DNA of 64,000 nt from Azorhizobium oxalatiphilum (lineage in GTDB: Bacteria; Pseudomonadota; Alphaproteobacteria; Rhizobiales; Xanthobacteraceae), in assembly GCF_014635325.1 (NCBI RefSeq), contig NZ_BMCT01000002.1:248001-312000 (forward strand). Reading direction: 5' to 3'. Positions 7,117 to 15,949 of this stretch are shown here, one piece after another. Every line of letters starts with the position of its first letter. Position 1 is the first letter of the stretch. The notes under the pieces were generated by a model. That model made no database searches, was not told the DNA's origin, and saw only the letters and a list, made by a program, of their open reading frames with translations. The position numbers were made by a program, and so were the translations under genes.

Positions 7117-9567
7117 TCAGCGTGGCAGAACGATCTGGGCCAGCATGCCCACGTCCACGCCACGCTTCAGGGTGAGGGTTCCGCCCTGGGCGCGCACTAA
7201 CGCGGAAATCCGTGCCATGCGGAAGGGGCGTGCCAGGCGCCCGAAACGGTCAGAGACGGGGGCAGGCGCCGCCGGATCGAGTATCTGACGGATTTCCTCT
7301 TCGCTCAGGCCTGTCCCGCCATCGCGGATCTGGATGAGGGCCGCCTGCGGCTCGGGTTCATCCGTCTCCGCCAGCGTCACGATGACCTGCCCGTCGGCGG
7401 GTGTCGCCGCGAGGGCTTCTTCCACAAGCATGCGGACGATGCGCGCAAGGCCCATGTCATCGCAACGGGCCGCCACATCGTCGGGCAAGGCGGAGCGGAG
7501 CAGTACGCGGCGACGCCGGGCAGCGTCGGCAAAATGCACCAGCGCAGCCTCGATGATCGGCGCCAGCAGAACCGGCGACTGACGCGGCGCCTCCGGCAAT
7601 GCCAGTTCGTCGAGGTCGCCCAGAGTCTGCAGCACGGCCCGGCCGGCGGCGGCGGCAGTATCCGCCAACTGGTGATAGCGGCGGTTGCCCACGGGGCCGA
7701 ATGTGCCGCGCTGCACGCTTTCCACGAAGCCCAGCAGGGCCGTCAGGGGATCGCGCAGATCGTGGGAGAGGCGTCGGGCGAGGGTGTCGAGACGCTCGGG
7801 CGTATCCTCGAGTCCGGCCAGGGGCTGGCTCGGCGTGGCGATCTCGCCAGCTTCCCGCAGCACCAGGCAGAAGCGCGTCCCGCTCTCGCCGGCCGGTCCC
7901 AGCAGGGCATCCACCGCGTGCTTCTTGCCGGAACGGCGGCGCACGATGAGCTGCTCGCTTTGCTGGGCCTCGCCATCGAGTGCCCGATCGAGCATGGCAA
8001 CAGCCGGCACGTGGCTTTCCGGCGCCAGCAGCAAAGTGAAGGGCTGGCCTTCCACTTCCTCGGTGGCAAATCCAAATTCCGCTGCGGCGATATTGGCGAT
8101 CTCGACCGTGCCGTTGCGGTCCAGCAGCAGGATGGCGAACGGCATGAAGTCGAGCGCCTGACGGCGGGCCGTCGCGCGTTCCAGCTGGAGACGTTCGCCG
8201 GTTTCGGCCTCGGAGGGGGCGCTATCGTCGCGGGCCGCCGGGGGCTGGGGCTTGGTGTCGCCTGCGCCGCCTTCCAGCGGACGGATCACATGCACCAGCG
8301 CCGGCCGGCCCTGCCATGGCGAGGAGACAAGACGCACCTCCACCGGCAGCCGATCCCCATGCAGGGATTCCAGGTCGAGCAGGCCCGTGCCCGCATCACG
8401 CAGGAGACGCGGTGACAGGCCGCCGGAGGCGATGAATTCGTCCAGATCCCTCACGCCCAGCCAGCCCAGCAGCGTCCTGTTGGCGCGCACCGTCGTGCCG
8501 GCCTGCTGAACCACCACGCCAATGGGAAGGCGATCGATGAGCTGCTCCTCGCCATCCCGGTCGGGCGCAGGGGCGGCAGGCGGAGGTGTCGGGATTTCGA
8601 GGGGGCGAACCATTTCCGCCGCGTCCTGTGATGTGGGGGCGGCGATGGCGGCGACCGGCTTCGGCCATTCGTCGATGGCTTCGGTCAGCGTGCGGGCGAT
8701 CTCGTGGAAGGCCGATTGTTCGCGGGCCGTCAGCGTGTTGCCGCGCAGCGGCACCACGTTGAAGGGGCGGTCGATGGGGGCTTCGCCTTCCATCGGCTCT
8801 GCCGTGCTGGACTGAACCGGTGCCGGACCTGAGCCATCCCGCCACAGCAAGCCGAAGCCCCGTGTGCCGAGGCGACGGCGTGCGGCATCGAACAGCGGCA
8901 CACCGCCAAATTCGATCTTCTGCGGCGGGTGGCCGCCCGATGCCAGCGTCAGCCCGAAGAAGCTCGATCCCGCCAACAGCGCCTCGCGCATGGGGGTGCC
9001 GTCCTCAAGGAGGCCGGCTTCGGCCAGTTCCTCGAAGTCGCGGCCGATCCAGGCATCGGCGGCACCGCCCAGAGCCTCGGGGAGATCGGGGGAAATGCGG
9101 GTCAGGCGTCCGCTCTCGTCCGCGGCCCATGAAAAGCGCAGCGCCCGCTGCTCGGAAGACGGCGGGCGGGCTGTTGCAGTCACGACGGGCAGACGCGTCA
9201 GGCCGGGTAGCGAGCGGGCAGGGTCGGCGGAGTTGGCAAGGGCGAGCGGATCCGCGAACAGCACCACCTGCCCGATGGAGACGTGCAGGGAGATGCAGGC
9301 GAAGGGCTTGGGCATGAGCGAGAAGGGCAGGCGCACCCGCTCCAGCCGCGGTGCCCGGCGCAGCGACATGCCGACACGTTTGGCGACGATCTTCACCCCA
9401 AGCGGCGCAGGCCCTCCGGCCTCGATGCCCAGAGGGGCGCAGGCCGGGGTGGCGGCCAGCACCGTCATGTCCGGAAGCATCACCAGAAACGAGGGGAGAT
9501 CATCCCTTCGCAGCGGGGCGAACAGCGCTTCCTGGTGCGGCGGCATACGGTGCGTCGACTCGCTCAT
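7117..9567 (-). CDS. PAS-domain sensor histidine kinase with degenerate ATPase domain
   Basis: A soluble 816-residue protein without membrane segments. It has several PAS-like segments; the clearest is at about residues 470-580 (LDFMPFAILLLDRNGTVEIAN). A HisKA domain follows with LSHDLRDPLTALLGF (His602), then RGTFGPVGNRRY, a motif typical of the PdhS/PleC/DivL-like branch. The C-terminal ATP-binding domain is odd: the N-box reads MLVEEALAATP, with Glu where the Mg-binding Asn is expected. The G1 motif is present (RDGGTGLS), but the G2 GTGLGL loop is replaced by ARPFRMAR. The kinase may therefore be weak, phosphatase-only or a scaffold. Start chosen at ATG 9567; an in-frame ATG exists at 9663. 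The gene is divergent from the first phasin gene. Confidence 0.8.
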   Translation of the reverse strand: MSESTHRMPPHQEALFAPLRRDDLPSFLVMLPDMTVLAATPACAPLGIEAGGPAPLGVKIVAKRVGMSLRRAPRLERVRLPFSLMPKPFACISLHVSIGQVVLFADPLALANSADPARSLPGLTRLPVVTATARPPSSEQRALRFSWAADESGRLTRISPDLPEALGGAADAWIGRDFEELAEAGLLEDGTPMREALLAGSSFFGLTLASGGHPPQKIEFGGVPLFDAARRRLGTRGFGLLWRDGSGPAPVQSSTAEPMEGEAPIDRPFNVVPLRGNTLTAREQSAFHEIARTLTEAIDEWPKPVAAIAAPTSQDAAEMVRPLEIPTPPPAAPAPDRDGEEQLIDRLPIGVVVQQAGTTVRANRTLLGWLGVRDLDEFIASGGLSPRLLRDAGTGLLDLESLHGDRLPVEVRLVSSPWQGRPALVHVIRPLEGGAGDTKPQPPAARDDSAPSEAETGERLQLERATARRQALDFMPFAILLLDRNGTVEIANIAAAEFGFATEEVEGQPFTLLLAPESHVPAVAMLDRALDGEAQQSEQLIVRRRSGKKHAVDALLGPAGESGTRFCLVLREAGEIATPSQPLAGLEDTPERLDTLARRLSHDLRDPLTALLGFVESVQRGTFGPVGNRRYHQLADTAAAAGRAVLQTLGDLDELALPEAPRQSPVLLAPIIEAALVHFADAARRRRVLLRSALPDDVAARCDDMGLARIVRMLVEEALAATPADGQVIVTLAETDEPEPQAALIQIRDGGTGLSEEEIRQILDPAAPAPVSDRFGRLARPFRMARISALVRAQGGTLTLKRGVDVGMLAQIVLPR

Positions 9568-9788
9568 GGCCTCGGTGCTGTCGGACGGGTGAGTATCCCT
9601 GCGGACACGATCGGGAATCGACTGCGGAGACGTCCATCTCTCGCTGCCGAAGGTGGCGGGCAAATATTAACAGGCCGCCAATCGTACCGCTGTCGCGCAA
9701 ATGTTTCATCTTGCCGACGGAGGCCCAATCCAGCCTAAAATCCCTGTGGGGCAGAAATTAAGGCCCCCTTGCCCGAGGAGTAACCAGC

Positions 9789-10352
9789 ATGACGCCGAAA
9801 TTCGGTCCCGATCTGGAGTTGCCCGCGGAGTTGAGAGCCATTGCGGAAAAAAATGTCGCACAAGCCCGCCAGGCTTTCGACACTCTTTTCGACACGGCGC
9901 GCGAGGCCGTGGGGGACTCCGAAGGCCGCATCGAGGAAATGCGGACAGGTCTGCGTGACCTGCGCCAGAAGACGCTGGGGCTGGTGGAGACCAACTTCAA
10001 TGCCAGCTTCGACTTCCTGAACAAGCTCGTGCAGGCGAAGAGCCCGCAGGAGGTGCTGACCCTGCAGACGGAATTCCTCACTCGCCAGATGCAGGCAGTG
10101 TCCGAGCAGGCGGCGGCGCTCGGCAGCGACGCACGGTCGCTGGGCGAAACCACCGTCCGCACGCTGGACGAGCATGCCCGTGCGCTTGCCGAGCGGGTGA
10201 AGGCTCTTGGCGCCGTGGCGGCGCAGCATGCCAAGTCCGCCGCCGAGGACGTGAAGGCCGCCGGCAGCGCGGCCACGCGGGATGCCCAGGCCGCCACCGA
10301 GCAAGCCACGCAGGCGGCGGAGAACTTCAACGATCCCAACCGCACCTACTGA
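9789..10352 (+). CDS. Phasin family protein (first copy)
   Basis: A 187-residue amphipathic helical protein of the phasin family (Phasin_2 type), with VETNFNASFDFLNKLVQAKSP marking the conserved core. Phasins coat polyhydroxyalkanoate granules and control their number and size. GGAGT lies about 8 bases before the ATG. The C-terminal 60 residues are Ala/Glu-rich coiled-coil-like sequence, longer than in the next copy. The gene sits in tandem with a second phasin and diverges from the histidine kinase. Confidence 0.85.
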   Translation: MTPKFGPDLELPAELRAIAEKNVAQARQAFDTLFDTAREAVGDSEGRIEEMRTGLRDLRQKTLGLVETNFNASFDFLNKLVQAKSPQEVLTLQTEFLTRQMQAVSEQAAALGSDARSLGETTVRTLDEHARALAERVKALGAVAAQHAKSAAEDVKAAGSAATRDAQAATEQATQAAENFNDPNRTY

Positions 10353-10371
10353 GGGCGGAGAGGGCAAAAGA

Positions 10372-10438
10372 TTGCGCCGCACCCGAGGCTTAGCTTTGTG
10401 CGGCGCAAAAAAGGATTTTGAACTTTCATTGCACTGCG
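10372..10438 (+). promoter_or_regulatory. Cluster of TTGC-NN-GC motifs upstream of second phasin
   Basis: Three related motifs lie between the phasin genes: TTGCGCCGCAC (10372-10382), its exact inverted copy GTGCGGCGCAA (10398-10408) and TTGCACTGCG (10429-10438). The first two can also form an 11-bp hairpin, but the sequence after it is A-rich rather than T-rich, so it is a poor terminator. TGC/GCA-rich motifs are known targets of PhaR-type regulators that repress phasin genes until polymer is present. The assignment here is inference. Confidence 0.45.
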
Positions 10439-10584
10439 TTACATTGAACATGTCTGAGGTGAGGCGGCTTCGTAAATATAAGAAGCTGAGGTGAAGGCGG
10501 TTCGTGACGCGCGTTTTCCGTTCCGACGGGCGCCGTGGGACACGCCATGCGTGGCTATTTCAACACCAACGCTCCGAGGAAACC

Positions 10585-11040
10585 ATGACTGATCCCTTTA
10601 AGGCGTTTCAGGACCAGTTTGAGAATGCCACCAAGGCGTTTTCGTCCGTAGAAGTTCCGGCAGCCTTCCGCGACATGGCGGAAAAGAGCGTGCAGAGCTA
10701 CCGCAGCAATTTCGAGAAGATGAAGGCTGCCTCCGAGCAGACCTCCGATCTGATCGAAGGCACCTACACGACCGCCTCCAAGGGCGTCGCCGAATACAAT
10801 CTGAAGTCGCTGGAGATCCTGCGCACGAACGTCAATTCGGCGTTCGACTTCTTTGCCTCCGTGCTGTCCGCCAAGAGCGCGACCGAGGCGGCCGAGCTGT
10901 CCACGACGCATCTGCGCACCCAGTTCGAGACTCTCTCGTCCCAGGCCAAGGAGCTCTCCGCTCTGGCCCAGAAGGTCGCGACCGAAAGCTCCGAGCCCAT
11001 CAAGGCGGGTGTGGAGAAGACCTTCCGTTCGGCGGCCTGA
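10585..11040 (+). CDS. Phasin family protein (second copy)
   Basis: A 151-residue phasin. The typical phasin core is visible (LKSLEILRTNVNSAFDFFAS), with N-terminal MTDPFKAFQDQFENATKAF and a terminal KAGVEKTF motif. The ATG at 10585 is preceded by GAGGAAACC. The protein shares the FDF core with the first copy but lacks its long Ala-rich tail, so the two may coat granules differently. A strong terminator follows. Confidence 0.9.
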   Translation: MTDPFKAFQDQFENATKAFSSVEVPAAFRDMAEKSVQSYRSNFEKMKAASEQTSDLIEGTYTTASKGVAEYNLKSLEILRTNVNSAFDFFASVLSAKSATEAAELSTTHLRTQFETLSSQAKELSALAQKVATESSEPIKAGVEKTFRSAA

Positions 11041-11062
11041 GACGCCGACATTCCGAGATCCG

Positions 11063-11090
11063 GGGCGCCCAATGGGCGCCCTTTTTATTT
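11063..11090 (+). terminator. Rho-independent terminator after second phasin
   Basis: GGGCGCCC (11063-11070), a three-base loop and GGGCGCCC (11074-11081) are followed directly by TTTTTATTT. The arms are self-complementary, giving a stable hairpin 22 bp after the stop codon. Confidence 0.92.
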
Positions 11091-11274
11091 GTCGATGCCG
11101 CGTGGTCATCCCTCCCGCCGTCCGCGCGCCATACGGTCTGTGACTTGACGCCCCCCGCGCCGCTTGCGAAGACCCGACCATCGCGCCACCTGAAAGGGCG
11201 TGTGTCCCTCCGCTGGGCATTCTTGCCGCGAGGGGCCGGGCCCGGCGCTTCCCGGGCGCGCCAGCGAGTGCCCC

Positions 11275-12297
11275 ATGCGTGCCATTGGAACCTATTCGCC
11301 CATCCTGATCGTCGGTCCCTCCTGGGTCGGCGACATGGTGATGGCAGCGAGCCTCGTGGCGAGCCTCAAGGCGCAGGATCCCGGTCGCCCCATCGACATG
11401 ATGGCGCCCAAGGCGGCGCTGCCCGTGGCGCAACTCATTCCCGGCGTGCGTCGAACCATTCCGCTGGGCCTCGGCCATGGCGAGTTCGGCTTTCTGGCCC
11501 GCTGGCGGGCAGGGCGGGCGCTGAAGGATGAGGGCTACGGCAAGGCCATCATCCTGCCGCGCGCCTTCAAGGCCGCCATCGCGCCTTTCGCCGCCGGCAT
11601 TCCCGAGCGCATCGGCTATGCCGCCGAAGGGCGCAGCATCCTTCTGACCGACGCGCGGCCCGACACCTTCCGCAAGACCGCCCGCACCATCGACCGGTTC
11701 GTGGCGTTGGGCTTGCCTGAAGCGCCGCCCCAGCCGTCGGAGCGGCCGGTGCTCAACCTTCCGGAAGCCGATCGCATCGCGATTGCGCAAAAGTTTCCGC
11801 TGGCCGGATTGGGGCCGGTGATGGCGCTCTGCCCCGGCGCGGAATATGGCCCGGCGAAGCGCTGGCCCGCGCGAAAATTCGCCCAGCTGGCTGCGCAGGC
11901 CCATGCGGCGGGCTATCAGATCCGTGTATTGGGCGGGCCCAAGGACGCTCCGCTGGCGCAGGAGATCGTGGAGAAGGCCGGCGTGCCGGTGGAGGATCTG
12001 GTGGGGCGCACGTCGCTGGTGGAGGCAGCGGGCATCCTGGCGGCGGCCGAGGTGGTGATCTCCAACGACAGTGGGCTCATGCATGTGGCCGGCGCCCTCG
12101 ATCGGCCGCTGGTGGTGCTCTACGGCTCGTCTTCCGAAAAGATGACTCCGCCCACGGGTCCGCATTCGGTGGCCATTTCGCACGACGTCTCCTGCCGCCC
12201 CTGCTTCAAGCGTGAATGCCCGCTGGGCACGCTGGCCTGCTTCGAGGCCATCCGCCCGCAGGAAGTGTTGGCCGCCGCCATGGCGGTGCAGGGATGA
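11275..12297 (+). CDS. waaF: ADP-heptose:LPS heptosyltransferase II
   Basis: A 340-residue GT9-family glycosyltransferase. The N-terminal acceptor-side motif is ILIVGPSWVGDMVMA. The C-terminal ADP-heptose binding motifs are CPGAEYGPAKRWP and ISNDSGLMHVAGALDRP, characteristic of WaaF. It adds the second heptose to the inner core of LPS on the cytoplasmic face of the inner membrane. It is the first gene of a heptose cluster (waaF-waaC-hldD-hldE) in which all genes are on the same strand and closely spaced. The ATG at 11275 is preferred over an in-frame upstream ATG at 11200, which adds a non-homologous Pro/Gly-rich leader. Confidence 0.9.
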   Translation: MRAIGTYSPILIVGPSWVGDMVMAASLVASLKAQDPGRPIDMMAPKAALPVAQLIPGVRRTIPLGLGHGEFGFLARWRAGRALKDEGYGKAIILPRAFKAAIAPFAAGIPERIGYAAEGRSILLTDARPDTFRKTARTIDRFVALGLPEAPPQPSERPVLNLPEADRIAIAQKFPLAGLGPVMALCPGAEYGPAKRWPARKFAQLAAQAHAAGYQIRVLGGPKDAPLAQEIVEKAGVPVEDLVGRTSLVEAAGILAAAEVVISNDSGLMHVAGALDRPLVVLYGSSSEKMTPPTGPHSVAISHDVSCRPCFKRECPLGTLACFEAIRPQEVLAAAMAVQG

Positions 12298-12313
12298 GCC
12301 GGACTTCGCGCCC

Positions 12314-13354
12314 ATGAAGGTGCTGGTGATCAAGCTCTCTTCGCTGGGCGATGTGGTGCACACCTTCCCGGCGGTGACGGACGCCGCCCGCGCCATTCCC
12401 GGCCTTGAGCTGGACTGGGCGGTGGAAGATGCCTTCGTGCCGCTGGTGAAGCTGCACCCCTCCGTGCGGCGGGTCATTCCCGTGCCGCTGCGCAGATTGA
12501 AGAAGAAGCCTCTGGCGGCTTTGCGTTCCGGTGAAGCGGGCGCGGTGCGCGCTGCGCTCCAGTCTGAACGCTATGATGTGGTGATCGATGCCCAGGGGCT
12601 CATGAAGAGCGCCGCCGTGGGTCTTTTCGCGCATGGCCGCCGTCACGGCTTCGACCGCGCCACAGCCCGCGAGGGAATGGCGAGCCTCACCTATGGCCAA
12701 GGCCACCATCTGCCCGAGACCGAGCATATGGCGGTGCGCATCCGCAAGCTGTTCGCGGCGGCGCTCGGCTACAGCCTCGACGGACTGAAGGCCGATGCCG
12801 GCCTCGTCACCGCGCCGCCCCCACCCATGAGCGGGCCCTATTGGGTTTTCCTGCACGGCACCACCTGGGGCACCAAGACCTGGACGGTGCCGCACTGGCG
12901 AGAGCTGGCCGCGCGCGCCGGCAAGGCCAAGCTGGACGTGGTGCTGTTCGCCCACGGCGCCAAGGAAGAAGCACGGGCTGCCGCCATCGCAGCCGATCTG
13001 CCCAACGTCCATCGCGCGCCGCCTGCCGGGCTCGACGCCGTGGCGCCCATCCTTGCGGGAGCGGAAGCGGTGGTGACGGTGGATACCGGCCTCGGGCATC
13101 TCGCCGCGGCGCTGGGCGTGCCGACCATCGGCCTCTACGGCCCGACGAATCCGGTCCTGACCGGATTGTTCGGCCCGAAGGTGCTGGAGCTGCGCTCCCT
13201 GCGCGACTGTGCCCCCTGCGAGAAGCAGATCTGCCGCATCGCCCCCGACCGCACCGAAGGCCCGCCCTGCCTTGCGGACTTTACAGGTTCCGACATCTGG
13301 CGCTCGGTCAGCCTGCTGCGGCTCGGCAGCGCCGATGCCATGGACAAGATGTGA
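12314..13354 (+). CDS. waaC: LPS heptosyltransferase I
   Basis: A 346-residue GT9-family enzyme beginning MKVLVIKLSSLGDVVHTFPA, the diagnostic WaaC N-terminus. The donor-side motifs FLHGTTWGTKTWT and TVDTGLGHLAAALGVPTIGLYG are visible. It transfers the first L-glycero-D-manno-heptose from ADP-heptose to Kdo of the LPS inner core. The start lies 16 bp after the waaF stop, consistent with one operon. Confidence 0.92.
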   Translation: MKVLVIKLSSLGDVVHTFPAVTDAARAIPGLELDWAVEDAFVPLVKLHPSVRRVIPVPLRRLKKKPLAALRSGEAGAVRAALQSERYDVVIDAQGLMKSAAVGLFAHGRRHGFDRATAREGMASLTYGQGHHLPETEHMAVRIRKLFAAALGYSLDGLKADAGLVTAPPPPMSGPYWVFLHGTTWGTKTWTVPHWRELAARAGKAKLDVVLFAHGAKEEARAAAIAADLPNVHRAPPAGLDAVAPILAGAEAVVTVDTGLGHLAAALGVPTIGLYGPTNPVLTGLFGPKVLELRSLRDCAPCEKQICRIAPDRTEGPPCLADFTGSDIWRSVSLLRLGSADAMDKM

Positions 13355-13399
13355 GGGCGGAGGGATAAGGGGCGCGTTTTCAACGAGGCCCCATATCCG

Positions 13400-14410
13400 A
13401 TGATCAAGACCGCCCCCGGCGCCCGCGATACTGTTCTCGTGACCGGAGGGGCCGGCTTCATCGGCTCGAACATGGCCCGCGCCTTTGCCGAGGACGGTTA
13501 TCGCGTCGTCATCGCCGACTGGCTGGAAGACGGCCCCAAGTGGCGCAACATCGCCGACATCGCCCTCGATGACGTGATCCGCCCCGAGGCAGTGTCCGCC
13601 TTTGTGGAGCGCGAGGGCGGCAGGCTGCACGGCATCGTCCACATGGGCGCCATCTCCGCCACCACCGAGCGCGACGGCGACAAGATCATCGCCCGCAACG
13701 TGCGCCCGACGCTGGACCTGTGGACGCAGTGTGCCGCCAAGGGCATCCGCTACATCTACGCTTCCTCGGGCGCCACCTATGGCGACGGCGCCCAGGGTTT
13801 CCGGGACGACGAGGCCCAGAACGCACTCGCCAGCCTCGCCCCGCTCAACGCCTATGGCTGGTCGAAGCTCATGGCCGATCGCCGTTTCGTGGCCGATGTG
13901 GTGGCCGGCCGGCCGTGCCCACCGCAATGGGCGGGCCTGCGCTTCTTCAACGTCTACGGGCCGGGCGAGGACCACAAGGGCGACATGCGCTCGGTGATCC
14001 ACAAGATCTATCCCACCGCCGCAAAGGGCGAAGCGGTCACGCTCTTCAAGTCCCACCACCCGGATTATGAGGATGGCGGGCAGTTGCGCGACTTTCTTTA
14101 TGTGAAGGATTGCGTGAGCGTGGCCCAGTGGCTGCTGGAGACGCCCGGCGTCTCGGGCATCTTCAACATCGGCACCGGAGCGGCCCGCTCCTTCGCCGAT
14201 CTCGCCCGCGCGGTCTTCACCGCCGCCGGCCAGGCACCGCGCATCGACTATGTGGACATGCCCGAGAGCCTGCGGGGCGCCTATCAGTATTTCACCCAGG
14301 CCGACGTCTCCAAGCTCAAGGCGGCTGGCTATACGAAGCCCTTCACCAGCCTGGAGGATGGCGTGTCCGATTATGTGACGCGCTACCTGCGCGGCGGCAA
14401 CGCGGCCTGA
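13400..14410 (+). CDS. hldD: ADP-L-glycero-D-manno-heptose 6-epimerase
   Basis: A 336-residue extended SDR enzyme. The NAD(P)-binding motif is VTGGAGFIGSNMA near residue 15. The active-site serine lies in YASSGATYGDG, and the Tyr-x3-Lys pair in NAYGWSKLMAD. The pattern YEDGGQLRDFLYVKDC is a signature of HldD/RfaD. It inverts C6 of ADP-D-glycero-D-manno-heptose to give the donor used by WaaC and WaaF. It lies 45 bp after waaC and 18 bp before hldE. Confidence 0.93.
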   Translation: MIKTAPGARDTVLVTGGAGFIGSNMARAFAEDGYRVVIADWLEDGPKWRNIADIALDDVIRPEAVSAFVEREGGRLHGIVHMGAISATTERDGDKIIARNVRPTLDLWTQCAAKGIRYIYASSGATYGDGAQGFRDDEAQNALASLAPLNAYGWSKLMADRRFVADVVAGRPCPPQWAGLRFFNVYGPGEDHKGDMRSVIHKIYPTAAKGEAVTLFKSHHPDYEDGGQLRDFLYVKDCVSVAQWLLETPGVSGIFNIGTGAARSFADLARAVFTAAGQAPRIDYVDMPESLRGAYQYFTQADVSKLKAAGYTKPFTSLEDGVSDYVTRYLRGGNAA

Positions 14411-14428
14411 GCGGCGGAGACGATCAGG

Positions 14429-15868
14429 ATGCTTGCTGAAACGCAGCCCGGCACCATCGCCGTCATCGGCGACGTGATGGTGGACCGTTACATCACCGGC
14501 TCGGTATCGCGCATTTCGCCCGAGGCCCCCGTGCCCGTTCTGGTGCATGGCGCCGAGCGCATCGTGCCCGGCGGCGCGGCCAACGTCGCCGCCAATGCGG
14601 CAGCCCTCGGCGCGCCCGTGGTGCTGGTGGGTCTCGTGGGTGCCGACGAAGCGGCGCAGGAGCTTTCCGCCGCGCTCTCGGCTTTCCCCGGCATCGCGCT
14701 GGACGCCATGGTGGCGGACGCCGGCCGGCCGACCATCACCAAGACCCGCGTCATGAGCGGGCGCCAGCAGATCGTGCGCATCGACGCCGAGACCACCCGC
14801 GCCCCCGAGGCGGAGGTGGTCGCCCGGCTGGTGGCCGCAGCCGAGGCCGCCATCGCCCGCGCCAGCGTGGTGGTGCTGTCCGATTACGCGAAGGGCGTGC
14901 TCTCCGACACGGTGATCGCGGCCGCCATGGCGGCGGCCAAGGCGCGCAACGTGCCGGTGATCGTCGATCCCAAGCGCCGTACCTTCGAGGCCTATGCGGG
15001 CGCGAGCCTCGTCACCCCCAACCGCCGTGAGCTGGCGGAAGCCACCGGCCTGCCGGACGAGACCGACGCCGATGCCGCCCGCGCGGCGGAAGCGGCCGGC
15101 CGCCAGTTCGGCGGCGACGTGCTGGTGACGCGGGCCGAGAAGGGCATGACCCTCTGGCGCCAGAACGGCCGGGTGCTGCATGTGCCGGCCGAGGCCCGCG
15201 AGGTCTTCGACGTCTCCGGCGCGGGGGATACCGCGCTGGCGGCACTCGCCGTCTCGCTGGCCGGCGGGCAGAGCCTTGAGGTCAGCGTGGGCATCGCCAA
15301 TGCGGCGGCGGCGCTGGCCGTGGCCAAGCTCGGCACGGCGGTGGTGACGCGGGCGGAACTGCGCACCGCGCTGGAGAAGACGGCGGTGGAGATCGAGCGG
15401 CCCGGCGCGCTGGTGTCGCTGGAGGACGCCTGCCGCATCGTCTCCGCCTGGAAGGCCAATGGCACGCGTGTGGTGTTCACCAACGGCTGTTTCGATCTGC
15501 TGCATCCCGGCCATGTGAGCCTGCTGGAGCAGGCGGCGAGCCATGGCGACCGGCTGGTAGTGGCGCTGAACAGCGATGCCTCGGTCAAGCGCCTGAAGGG
15601 CGAGACCCGCCCGCTGCAGGACGAGCAGGCGCGGGCGACCGTCATGGGCGCCCTGCGCTGCGTGGATTTGGTGGTGCTGTTCGAGGAAGACACGCCACTG
15701 GAGACCATCAAGGCCCTGCTGCCAGACGTACTGGTGAAGGGCGCCGACTATGCCCCGAGCGCGGTGGTCGGCGCGAAGGAAGTGCAGGAGGCCGGCGGCG
15801 AACTGGTGCTGGTCGATCTGGTCGCCGGCAAGTCTACCTCCAGCCTCGTCGCCAAAGCGCGAACCTGA
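14429..15868 (+). CDS. hldE: Bifunctional heptose-7-phosphate kinase / heptose-1-phosphate adenylyltransferase
   Basis: A 479-residue fusion of the usual length. The N-terminal half (to about residue 320) is a PfkB-type kinase, with VPGGAANVAANAAALG for substrate binding and DVSGAGDTALAALA holding the catalytic Asp. The C-terminal half is a nucleotidyltransferase with FTNGCFDLLHPGHVSLL (the HxGH motif). Together they make ADP-D-glycero-D-manno-heptose, which HldD then epimerises. The two other enzymes of the pathway, sedoheptulose-7-phosphate isomerase and the GmhB phosphatase, are not encoded in this window. Confidence 0.95.
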   Translation: MLAETQPGTIAVIGDVMVDRYITGSVSRISPEAPVPVLVHGAERIVPGGAANVAANAAALGAPVVLVGLVGADEAAQELSAALSAFPGIALDAMVADAGRPTITKTRVMSGRQQIVRIDAETTRAPEAEVVARLVAAAEAAIARASVVVLSDYAKGVLSDTVIAAAMAAAKARNVPVIVDPKRRTFEAYAGASLVTPNRRELAEATGLPDETDADAARAAEAAGRQFGGDVLVTRAEKGMTLWRQNGRVLHVPAEAREVFDVSGAGDTALAALAVSLAGGQSLEVSVGIANAAAALAVAKLGTAVVTRAELRTALEKTAVEIERPGALVSLEDACRIVSAWKANGTRVVFTNGCFDLLHPGHVSLLEQAASHGDRLVVALNSDASVKRLKGETRPLQDEQARATVMGALRCVDLVVLFEEDTPLETIKALLPDVLVKGADYAPSAVVGAKEVQEAGGELVLVDLVAGKSTSSLVAKART

Positions 15869-15890
15869 GGAAGCCCGTCTAACCTATTGA

Positions 15891-15922
15891 AAACGGCCCG
15901 GATGTCACCATCCGGGCCGTTT
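15891..15922 (+). terminator. Bidirectional terminator between hldE and the M20 deacetylase gene
   Basis: A perfect 14-bp inverted repeat, AAACGGCCCGGATG (15891-15904) and CATCCGGGCCGTTT (15909-15922), has a four-base TCAC loop. It is A-rich before and T-containing after, and it lies between convergent genes, so it can serve both. Confidence 0.88.
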
Positions 15923-15949
15923 CAGTTTCAGTGGAGAGTCAGAAGCGTC

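Noticed and set aside
12206-15544. A 1,112-codon minus-strand open frame across the heptose cluster
   Set aside because: It is antisense to four well-supported genes; long antisense frames are common in high-GC DNA and its composition is His/Gly/Arg-rich and repetitive.
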